From Competibacteraceae bacterium UBA6584 (GTDB lineage: Bacteria; Pseudomonadota; Gammaproteobacteria; Competibacterales; Competibacteraceae): DNA of 17,898 nt. The notes under the pieces are model-generated. The model ran no database searches. It had not been told where the DNA came from and saw only the letters and a program-made list of their open reading frames with translations. The stretch is from the NCBI GenBank assembly GCA_002433805.1, contig DJIW01000062.1:5097-22994 (forward strand), written 5' to 3'. Position numbers and translations under genes: made by a program. Below, piece after piece: positions 7,309 to 13,804 of the stretch. Each line of letters opens with the position of its first letter. The stretch's first letter is position 1.

Positions 7309-8471
7309 TGCGCGTCCTCCATATCGGCAAGTACTATCCGCCCTTCGCCGGAGGCATCGAGCATTTCCTGGCCGATCTGCTTCCGGCGTTGACCCAGCGG
7401 GGCATCGCCAGCGCGGCGGTGGTCCACGACGAACAGCGCGGCCGGCCCGGACAAGCGCCGGACCCGTCCGACAGCCCCGCCATCTACCGGGCGCCCTGCC
7501 ACGGCCAGTTGCTGTACGCGCCGCTGAGCCCGGCGTTTCCGGCCTGGTTGCGGCGGGCGATCCGCGAGTTCCGGCCCGATCTGCTCCATCTCCATATGCC
7601 CAACACCTCGGCGTTCTGGGCCTTAATGATGCCTAGCGCCCGAAAATTACCGTGGATCGTGCACTGGCACGCGGATGTGGTGGCCTCGACCATCGACCGT
7701 CGTTTGGCGCTGGCTTATCAGTTCTACCGGCCGTTGGAGCAGCGGCTGCTGGCGGCGAGCAAGGCCATCATCGCCACTTCCGCGCCCTATTTGGACGCCA
7801 GCGCCGCATTGCGGCCGTGGCGCGAGCGCTGTCGCGTGATCCCGCTCGGCCTCGACCCAAGCCGGTTTCCCGCGCCCGACCCCGCCGCGCGGGCGCGGGC
7901 GGCGGCGCTGTGGGGCGATGCGGCTTTTCGGGTGTTGGCCATTGGTCGGCTGACCTATTACAAGGGGCATGACTTGCTGATCCGGGCCGCCGCCGAATTG
8001 TCGGACAGCCGCGTGGCGATCGTCGGAACCGGCGATCAGCGGGAACGCCTGGCCGGGCAAATTCAGGCCCTGCGGCTCAACCAACGGGTTTTGTTGCCTG
8101 GTTTTCAACCCCAGAACGATCTTCACGCCCTGCTGGCCAGTTGCGATGTGCTGTGCCTGCCGTCGCTGGAGCGCACCGAAGCCTTCGGCATGGTGCTGTT
8201 GGAAGCGATGTGTTTCGGCAAACCGGTGGTGGTCGGCGACATTCCCGGTTCCGGCCCCGGATGGGTGACGCGAGAGGCGGGGCATGGCCTGCCGGTTCCG
8301 ACGGGCGACGCATCGGCTCTCACCGCCGCCTTGCGAGCGCTCCAGCACGACCCCGAACGCCGGGAGGCACTCGGTCGGGCCGGCGCGACCGCGCTGCGGG
8401 AGCGCTTTGGCATCGATCGAGTAGCGGCCAGCGTGGCCGATTTATACCGGCAAACGCTCGCGATCAGCTAA
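7308..8471 (+). CDS. GT4 family glycosyltransferase
   Basis: The protein has 387 residues and the GT-B fold of family GT4. The N-terminal acceptor domain has GKYYPPFAGGIEHF (7-20), the glycine-rich loop of the family, and a central HWHADV segment. The C-terminal nucleotide-sugar domain has IGRLTYYKGHDLL and SLERTEAFGMVLLEAM, the E-x7-E motif of retaining GT4 enzymes. It probably adds one sugar to a lipid-linked oligosaccharide; donor and acceptor are unknown. ATG 7308 shares its A with the TGA of the DUF2304 gene. A GTG one codon earlier is possible but less likely. The last 30 bases overlap, tail to tail, the end of a membrane-protein gene on the other strand, leaving no space for a separate terminator. 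Confidence 0.9.
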   Translation: MRVLHIGKYYPPFAGGIEHFLADLLPALTQRGIASAAVVHDEQRGRPGQAPDPSDSPAIYRAPCHGQLLYAPLSPAFPAWLRRAIREFRPDLLHLHMPNTSAFWALMMPSARKLPWIVHWHADVVASTIDRRLALAYQFYRPLEQRLLAASKAIIATSAPYLDASAALRPWRERCRVIPLGLDPSRFPAPDPAARARAAALWGDAAFRVLAIGRLTYYKGHDLLIRAAAELSDSRVAIVGTGDQRERLAGQIQALRLNQRVLLPGFQPQNDLHALLASCDVLCLPSLERTEAFGMVLLEAMCFGKPVVVGDIPGSGPGWVTREAGHGLPVPTGDASALTAALRALQHDPERREALGRAGATALRERFGIDRVAASVADLYRQTLAIS

Positions 8472-9923
8472 CCCTTCCTTCGCTTGCGGCGCTACCAACA
8501 GCCGCCTCTCCACGCCCGAGGGCTGCGGCGGCGCCAAAACCGTCAGCATCCAAAATAGCAGGACGGGCGCGAAATCCAGAAACACCCGGTTGATGCTGGT
8601 GTACTCCTTGGCCCAATACTGCGCGTCGGTCAAAAAGAACAACACGAATAACATGCCGAAACAGGAACCGATGAACACGGCCGCGATCCGCCGCCAGCGC
8701 TCCGCCCGCAAGCCGGGAACCGCCATCACGGCGGCCGCCAGCGCCAGATACCAGAACAAATGCCAGTTGCCCAACACGAACAAATTTTTCAGCACCGGTT
8801 CCCAAACGTCGCGATAGCCCAAGTTAAACCGGCCCAGATAGGGAATCTGAATGAGATGGGGTTTTAACTGAATCTCGCCAAATCCGGTGGTGAACGCCAC
8901 GCCGCCCGACACGATCCAGACCAAGCCCAGCGCCGCGACCCCGACAGCCAGCGCCGCCGAGAGCCACCCCCGCAATCGGACCACCAACAGCGCGGGTATA
9001 AACATCGCCAGCCAAACCGCGCCCTCCAGCTTGATCAGCGGCCCCATCAGCGCCAGCGGCAGCGCCAGCGCGGCTTGGGCGCGATCGCGGCTCCAAAGCC
9101 ACTGCAAAAACGCAATCGCCGCCAAACTGAAGGCCGACGCCATCCACAAATCGGCGTAACCGGCCAAGGCGATGTGGGTATTGAGGATCGGCAGCGACAA
9201 TAACGCTCCGGTAAACAGCAAAGCGACCCACGGCGACGCGCCCCAGAATCGCGCCTGCCCGTAAAAACCCAAGGCCAAGGCCAGCGCCGCGCCGAACCAT
9301 GGCAGATTGGCCGCCGTTTCGTTCCAAGCGCCGAACGCCAGCGTCGGCCACAGCGCCAGCAGCGGCACCGTGGCGGGATAGGTCCAGGCTTCGATGGTGT
9401 ACGCCGAGCCTGTCGGATCGGCCAGCCAGCGCTGGGGATCGACGAACGGCGCCCACTCTCGCAACTGCGACCACACGCGCGGCCGGACCGTCCAAGTCGT
9501 CCAGGCATCCCAAGGAAACAGCGGCCGCCACCAGATTTCTTGCGCCAGTCCGGCCAGCCGCCAACCCAACCACGCCAGCAATACGGCGAACAAGACCCGC
9601 TGCCAGACCGGCTGTCCGGACCATTCGCCGCGATCCCGAACACCCATCGCCGAACCGCCGAGGCGCGCCCGCCGCCAAGCCAGGCCGCCGCCCGCCAGAG
9701 CCAGCAGCGCCAAAACCAGTAGCGGCTCGTTCAAGCTCGGCGCGAAGCCCAGCGCCGCTTGCAACCGCAGCAACAGGCTGACCGCCAGCATTCCCAGAAC
9801 GTAACCGTAGCCCAGCGCCAGCGGCCACACTCCCGGCGGAGCCGCGCCCCAAGCGGCCCGCACCCAAAGCGCGCCCGTAAGCCCCGGCAACGCCAAAGCC
9901 AAGCCTACCCAACCCCAGGCCAT
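8442..9923 (-). CDS. Polytopic membrane protein, possible GT-C-type transferase or polysaccharide membrane enzyme
   Basis: The protein has 493 residues and is very hydrophobic, with roughly 10-12 predicted membrane spans. A conserved-looking loop (WWRPLFPWDAWTTW, residues 131-144) contains Asp139, and SINRVFLDFAPVLLFW lies near the C-terminus. I do not recognise a named family. Hydrophobicity, an Asp in the first large loop and the glycosyltransferase context suggest a GT-C-like enzyme using a polyprenyl-phosphate sugar donor, but a polymerase is also possible. GGGGAGG about 7 bases before ATG marks the start and overlaps the end of the upstream gene, only 3 bases away. Its 3' end overlaps the convergent GT4 gene by 30 bases. 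It is the last gene of the minus-strand unit 8442-12950. Confidence 0.8.
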   Translation of the reverse strand: MAWGWVGLALALPGLTGALWVRAAWGAAPPGVWPLALGYGYVLGMLAVSLLLRLQAALGFAPSLNEPLLVLALLALAGGGLAWRRARLGGSAMGVRDRGEWSGQPVWQRVLFAVLLAWLGWRLAGLAQEIWWRPLFPWDAWTTWTVRPRVWSQLREWAPFVDPQRWLADPTGSAYTIEAWTYPATVPLLALWPTLAFGAWNETAANLPWFGAALALALGFYGQARFWGASPWVALLFTGALLSLPILNTHIALAGYADLWMASAFSLAAIAFLQWLWSRDRAQAALALPLALMGPLIKLEGAVWLAMFIPALLVVRLRGWLSAALAVGVAALGLVWIVSGGVAFTTGFGEIQLKPHLIQIPYLGRFNLGYRDVWEPVLKNLFVLGNWHLFWYLALAAAVMAVPGLRAERWRRIAAVFIGSCFGMLFVLFFLTDAQYWAKEYTSINRVFLDFAPVLLFWMLTVLAPPQPSGVERRLLVAPQAKEGLADRERLPV

Positions 9924-9926
9924 CGC

Positions 9927-11144
9927 TTATCCTCCCCGAACCTGCAACAGCGCGCCGAGCGCTCCGCCGTATAAAAGATCAGCGGGCAGAGCGCCGCCTG
10001 TCCAGTCCAGCCGCCGGCGTTCACGGTCGTAGCGCACCCCCGGCAGGGGCGACAAAATCAGCACGTATTCGCCCGGCCGCGCCACGCCGGGCGCCGGGGG
10101 CTGGGAGAATTTCATATAACCGTTGTGCGGCAACAAATGGTAGCGCGCTCGTCCCGACTGGAAGTCGCCAGGATCGGCGCTGACGATGTACAGCTTGCTC
10201 GGTTTCTCGGGAAGCCGGCGGCGGACTTCAAGCAAGAAGCGATACAGCTCGCCATCCAAACCCGCCAGCAAGCGTTCATCGCCCTCCTTGCCGGCAAAAC
10301 GCGATTCGGTTCGCTCCAGCCGCCGGCTCAAATCCCACTGCCAGCGCGCGTCCAGCGCCAGCCAGCCGACCAGCAGAAATGCCAGATACGGCCGCCACCC
10401 TCCCCCGGTACGGCGAAACGGGACGAAAACGGCATACAATCCGGCGCTGAATCCCACCCACAGCGCCGCCATTAACACCGGCGGAAACAGCGCGTCCAGC
10501 GGCGCGCCCGCTACATAATTGATCGAACGCTGGCTCCAGTCCTCAAACGCGGTCCACTCCTCGAAGGCCAAGCGGGCGAGTTCGGCGGTTCCAAGCGCCG
10601 GCGCTTGCACTTTCAGGCGGCGGATCACCAGCGGCCGTTCGAGCGGCCCTTTCGCGACCAAGCCGATCACGGCGATGCGGCCGCGCCACTCCGGTTCCGC
10701 GCTCATATCCACCGTGCCGGCGTTGGGTTCGGTCGGCGGCGGCAAGCGCTTTTCCCGAACCGTGCGCGGCTCGGCCAGCGTGGTCCACATCAATCGAAGA
10801 TCATGGCTCGGCTCCACGCCGTCCGCCCGCCAGGTCAGCTGCCGGTACACAGCCGCCCGCACGAAACCGGCCGAGCCTTGCACCGAGATCACCCCTTGCG
10901 GACTCGCTTGGCGGACTTCCAAACCGGTCGCGGTTTGCTCGCCCTGACCGCTCATCAGCCGCAAGTCGGCGCTGTTCAGCACCACCGGCGGCGCGACCGA
11001 CGCCAAGCCGCCCGCCCGATAGAAGATGAGCAAAACCAACGCGGTCAACGCCAAGCCGCCCAACGCCGCCGCCAGCACGCCGACGGCCGATCGCGGTCCA
11101 ATAGGCTCAACCCCGGCGGGCATGATTTGCGAGTTATTCGTCAT
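9927..11144 (-). CDS. Membrane protein with extracytoplasmic domain, unrecognised family
   Basis: The protein has 405 residues. One membrane span lies at about 20-42, a soluble region at 45-215, two spans at about 219-242 and 251-265, and a soluble C-terminal domain at 280-405 (LYIVSADPGDFQSGRARYHL, GEYVLILSPLPGV). By the positive-inside rule, the 45-215 segment is probably periplasmic, as is the C-terminal part if there are three spans. I recognise no catalytic motif. The start overlaps the end of the epimerase gene by 11 bases and the stop lies 3 bases before the 493-residue membrane protein gene. This tight packing suggests the two membrane proteins are made together and perhaps work as a pair in polysaccharide assembly. 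Confidence 0.78.
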   Translation of the reverse strand: MTNNSQIMPAGVEPIGPRSAVGVLAAALGGLALTALVLLIFYRAGGLASVAPPVVLNSADLRLMSGQGEQTATGLEVRQASPQGVISVQGSAGFVRAAVYRQLTWRADGVEPSHDLRLMWTTLAEPRTVREKRLPPPTEPNAGTVDMSAEPEWRGRIAVIGLVAKGPLERPLVIRRLKVQAPALGTAELARLAFEEWTAFEDWSQRSINYVAGAPLDALFPPVLMAALWVGFSAGLYAVFVPFRRTGGGWRPYLAFLLVGWLALDARWQWDLSRRLERTESRFAGKEGDERLLAGLDGELYRFLLEVRRRLPEKPSKLYIVSADPGDFQSGRARYHLLPHNGYMKFSQPPAPGVARPGEYVLILSPLPGVRYDRERRRLDWTGGALPADLLYGGALGALLQVRGG

Positions 11145-12129
11145 TCAACAGTTCCCGGCAGTAGCGCTCCAAGGTCCAAACGGGACGATAGCCTAACTCG
11201 ATGCCGATGCGCGTGGCGTCGTAACAAGCCCAGCCTAACAGTTTGTCCAACGCTTCTCGCGCCTTCCGATCTCCGCGCCCGCACAGGCGCAACACGCCAT
11301 CAGCCGCCGTTGCGCCGCCGTACAAAACGCCGGCCGGCACGGTCCAGCGCGGAATGGGACGTCCGAGCGCGGCGCGCAGGATCAGATACAGCTTGCGCCC
11401 TGAATACGACTCGCCGTCAGTCACAAAATAGGTCTGCCCGGCGGCGGCGGGATGCGCCGCGCTCAGCAGCGCCGCTTGCGCCACATCGTCCGCATGGACC
11501 AGCGAGCGCCGGTTTCCGGTTTCCGGCAACGGCGGCAGCCAACCGCGCCGCGCCGCGTCGAGCAGCCGCGCCAGATTCGCCTTCATGCCGGGTCCGTACA
11601 CCAGCGCCGGACGCAGGTTGACCGCGTGCAATCCCCGCTCGCGGCCCACGGCCGCCACCCGCGCTTCGGCGGCGCGTTTGGCCCGACCGTAGGGAGTCCG
11701 CGCCGGTTGATCCCAAGTCTCGTCCACGCAGCGCGCGCCAGGGTCGCCCACCGCCTTGACGCTGCTGAGGAACACCAAGCGCTTGACGCCCGCCGCCGCC
11801 GCCGCGTCGAGCAGCCGATAGGTTCCCTCGGCGTTGGCCGTCCAATGCCGGACGGCGAAATCCGGTGTATCCGCCGCGTCGGCGTGCGCGAAACCGGCCG
11901 CGTGGATCACCGTGTCGATGCCGGAACAAGCCGAGGCCAAACTGAGGGCATCGCTTAGATCGCCAAGCGCGGGTTCGACCTCGCGCCAGTCCGCCGGCCA
12001 TGCCGATTGGGCCCGGCGCAGAACCCGCAACCGCGCCCCTCGCGCTTGCAGCGCCAGGATTAACCGACGGCCGATAAAACCGGTGCCGCCGGTCACCAAC
12101 ACCGGACGCCCCCGAAAGAAATCCGCCAT
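11134..12129 (-). CDS. NAD-dependent epimerase/dehydratase (SDR, nucleotide-sugar type)
   Basis: The protein has 331 residues and an extended short-chain dehydrogenase fold. The NAD-binding TGGTGFIG is at 13-20, the GD of the cofactor pocket at 56-57, HAAG at 76-79, the catalytic Ser near 122-123 (LSSVKAVG) and the YxxxK pair at Tyr147/Lys151 (TPYGRAK). Enzymes of this group epimerise, dehydrate or reduce UDP-, GDP- or dTDP-sugars; the substrate cannot be told from sequence alone. The frame is open 90 codons upstream, but the fold begins at MADFFRGRPVLVTG, and ATG 12129 shares a base with the TGA of the upstream GT2 gene, an arrangement typical of coupled translation. It probably supplies an activated sugar for the cluster. 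Confidence 0.9.
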   Translation of the reverse strand: MADFFRGRPVLVTGGTGFIGRRLILALQARGARLRVLRRAQSAWPADWREVEPALGDLSDALSLASACSGIDTVIHAAGFAHADAADTPDFAVRHWTANAEGTYRLLDAAAAAGVKRLVFLSSVKAVGDPGARCVDETWDQPARTPYGRAKRAAEARVAAVGRERGLHAVNLRPALVYGPGMKANLARLLDAARRGWLPPLPETGNRRSLVHADDVAQAALLSAAHPAAAGQTYFVTDGESYSGRKLYLILRAALGRPIPRWTVPAGVLYGGATAADGVLRLCGRGDRKAREALDKLLGWACYDATRIGIELGYRPVWTLERYCRELLNDE

Positions 12130-12950
12130 CACCACCACCGCCACCCGTGCCGGTTGAAAAACAGCAGCGCCGCTCGCAGAAACAGGCCGATATGCCGGAA
12201 TCCCTTGCGGGCGGCGTTGCCGCCCAGATGGACGATGCGGACTTGCGGCGCGAGCGCCAGCCGCGCCACCGCCGCCAACCGCAGACTCAAATCGAAATCC
12301 TCGAAATACAGAAAATACTCGGGGCGAAATCCGCCGATCTGTTCCAGCGCCGCCCGCCGGCACAACATGAAACAACCGCTGGCGATAGGCGGGTCCCACA
12401 GCACGCCCTCATTGATCCGGTCGCGCAATTCATAACGATCCAAGCGATCTTGGAACCGCCTCCGCAACGCCGCTGGAGCAAAGCCGCGCAACGCTAAATC
12501 CAGGACCGTCGGATAATTCTTGCATAAATATTGGGCTTCACCGTCGCCGCCGCGCGCCGCCGGAGCGACCAAGCCGACTTCGGGATGCGCGATCAGAAAC
12601 GCCAAGCCCTCGCCGAGCGCATCGTGTTCCAACAGCACATCGGGATTGAGAATCAGATGGAAGTCGCCCGCGCCGCGTTGCAGCGCCAGATTGTGGCCCG
12701 CGCCGTAACCCACGTTACCGTGACCGCTCAGCACGTCGGCTTCCACTGCCAGCCGAGCCGACTCCAACCCTTGTTGCAACGGTTCGCGCCAGCCCGCGCC
12801 CGGTCCGTTATCCACCAGCAACAGTTGCGCCTTATCCAGCAACCGTCGCGCGCGCGCGCGCGCCAGCGCCTGATCGAGCCGTTCTAGCACCTGGGCCAAG
12901 ATCGCCAAATCCGGGGCGTAAGTGACAATGGCAACCGTCAGCGAAATCAC
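12129..12950 (-). CDS. GT2 glycosyltransferase, rhamnosyltransferase-like
   Basis: The protein has 273 residues if GTG 12950 is the start. It shows the GT2 inverting fold: SLTVAIVTYAP near the N-terminus, LLLVDNGPG, GNVGYGAGHN, the DxD-like LILNPDV, and GGFRPEYFLYFEDFDLSLRL with the catalytic-base ED. This pattern is common in O-antigen rhamnosyl and related transferases; the sugar is not identifiable. There is no in-frame ATG near the N-terminus. GTG 12950 is placed just before the fold, and a TTG at 12983 would add 11 residues; neither has a good Shine-Dalgarno. The gene opens a minus-strand unit with the epimerase and two membrane proteins, and diverges from the toxin-antitoxin module across 120 bases. 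A (CG)8 run lies within its 5' part. Confidence 0.86.
   Translation of the reverse strand: MISLTVAIVTYAPDLAILAQVLERLDQALARARARRLLDKAQLLLVDNGPGAGWREPLQQGLESARLAVEADVLSGHGNVGYGAGHNLALQRGAGDFHLILNPDVLLEHDALGEGLAFLIAHPEVGLVAPAARGGDGEAQYLCKNYPTVLDLALRGFAPAALRRRFQDRLDRYELRDRINEGVLWDPPIASGCFMLCRRAALEQIGGFRPEYFLYFEDFDLSLRLAAVARLALAPQVRIVHLGGNAARKGFRHIGLFLRAALLFFNRHGWRWW
12847..12862. repeat. (CG)8 dinucleotide run inside the GT2 gene
   Basis: Eight uninterrupted CG units encode an alternating Ala-Arg stretch (ALARARARRL) about 30-35 residues from the GT2 N-terminus. Gain or loss of one unit would shift the reading frame. Such runs can arise in GC-rich DNA without function. Confidence 0.7.
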
Positions 12951-13012
12951 GCTTGAGCCGTCATGTTCAGGAGTCGGGCACAACGACCATCATCAATGAA
13001 GTTCGCCTATCG

Positions 13013-13041
13013 TTGACTGTCGGAGCCCGTCGTATTACATT
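13013..13041 (+). promoter_or_regulatory. Sigma70-type promoter for the toxin-antitoxin operon
   Basis: TTGACT (13013-13018, 5 of 6 matches to the -35 consensus), a 17-base spacer, then TACATT (13036-13041, 4 of 6 to the -10) precede the antitoxin ATG by 29 bases. The -10 lies inside a perfect palindrome, so binding there would block transcription. Confidence 0.6.
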
Positions 13042-13049
13042 TTGTAATA
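13033..13049. promoter_or_regulatory. Probable antitoxin operator (perfect palindrome over the -10)
   Basis: TATTACA-TTT-TGTAATA is a perfect 7-base inverted repeat with a three-base spacer, AT-rich in GC-rich surroundings. It starts 38 bases before the ribbon-helix-helix antitoxin gene. RHH antitoxins typically bind such short palindromes and repress their own operon, more strongly when complexed with the toxin. Confidence 0.65.
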
Positions 13050-13070
13050 TTTTGATGGGGGCGACCGCTG

Positions 13071-13331
13071 ATGGGTACAAAAACTGTTCGGCTCGATGCC
13101 GAAGCCGAAAAAACCTTGACACGGCTTCGGAATATGACCGGTCTGTCCATATCCGAGGTGTTGAAACACGGATTGAGCGCCTACGAGAGACAAGCCTTGG
13201 AACAAGCGCATCGCAACCCCTACGCTATTTATCGCACCTTGGATTTAGGCGAAGGCGGTTACGCCATCGCGCCCGCGCGGGAAGCGAAGTCTTCGATTGC
13301 CAGCGCTATCCGGCGCAAACGCGCGCGATGA
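13071..13331 (+). CDS. Ribbon-helix-helix antitoxin (type II TA)
   Basis: The protein has 86 residues. The N-terminal half fits a CopG/Arc-type RHH DNA-binding domain: strand KTVRLD (4-9), a first helix with AEKTLTRLRNMTG (12-24), then SISEVLKHGLSAYERQAL (26-43). The C-terminal half, with NPYAIYRTLDLGEGGYAIAP, probably wraps the toxin active site. In type II systems the antitoxin neutralises the toxin by direct binding and represses the operon; the palindrome at 13033-13049 is the likely target. A G-rich stretch (GGGGG) lies about 9 bases before the ATG. Its stop overlaps the toxin start by 4 bases (ATGA), the usual arrangement for VapBC-like pairs. The specific antitoxin family is not certain. 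Confidence 0.85.
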   Translation: MGTKTVRLDAEAEKTLTRLRNMTGLSISEVLKHGLSAYERQALEQAHRNPYAIYRTLDLGEGGYAIAPAREAKSSIASAIRRKRAR

Positions 13332-13741
13332 TCCTGACGGACACCGGACCGCTCGTCGCTCTGTTCGATCCCGCCGACAGCGACCATAAACGTTGCGCCA
13401 AGCTGCTGGCAAGCATCGAAGAACCGTTGTGCACGACGGTTCCGGTGCTTACGGAGGCTTTCCACTTGCTAACCCCTGGCAGCACCGGCTCGCAACGGTT
13501 GATGGATTTCGTAACGGAACACGGTCTCCAAGTCTGGTTCCTTGACGATAGCGCCTTGGTTAGAGCTTTTGAACTGATGATCCGCTACGCCGACCATCCG
13601 ATGGATCTCGCCGATGCCTCGCTTGTCGTCCTCGCCGAGACACTGAAGCTGCGCAAGGTGTTTACCATCGACCGCAACGACTTTTCCAGCTATCGGATCA
13701 AGCAAGGCCACCGACATTTCCCCTTTGAAGTACTGTCTTGA
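13328..13741 (+). CDS. PIN-domain toxin, VapC-like ribonuclease
   Basis: The protein has 137 residues, the standard size of a VapC-like PIN toxin. The PIN acidic residues that bind Mg2+ are visible: Asp5 (LTDTGPLVAL), Glu43 (VLTEAFHLL), Asp96 (MDLADASLV, with Asp93 nearby) and Asp115 (FTIDRNDF). PIN toxins cleave RNA, often tRNA or rRNA, and stop growth when freed from antitoxin. All catalytic positions are intact, so it may be active. ATG 13328 overlaps the antitoxin stop by 4 bases. The pair sits between two surface-polysaccharide gene blocks. A 63-base gap with no clear terminator separates its end from the convergent methyltransferase gene. Confidence 0.9.
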   Translation: MILTDTGPLVALFDPADSDHKRCAKLLASIEEPLCTTVPVLTEAFHLLTPGSTGSQRLMDFVTEHGLQVWFLDDSALVRAFELMIRYADHPMDLADASLVVLAETLKLRKVFTIDRNDFSSYRIKQGHRHFPFEVLS

Positions 13742-13804
13742 TGCCGAAACGATTGATCGGTGGCTTATGCCCCCCCATCGAGGCGAAGCTCCACCCAAAT
13801 GGGC

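Noticed and set aside
12953..13741. A fused upstream extension of the PIN toxin (262 codons)
   Set aside because: The extra N-terminal part overlaps the RHH antitoxin in another frame and has no PIN features. The fold starts at ATG 13328, which has the usual 4-base overlap with the antitoxin.
13742..13804. Gap between the toxin and methyltransferase genes, checked for a bidirectional terminator
   Set aside because: Only a 4-base CGAT/ATCG stem is visible, and there is no T-run on either strand.
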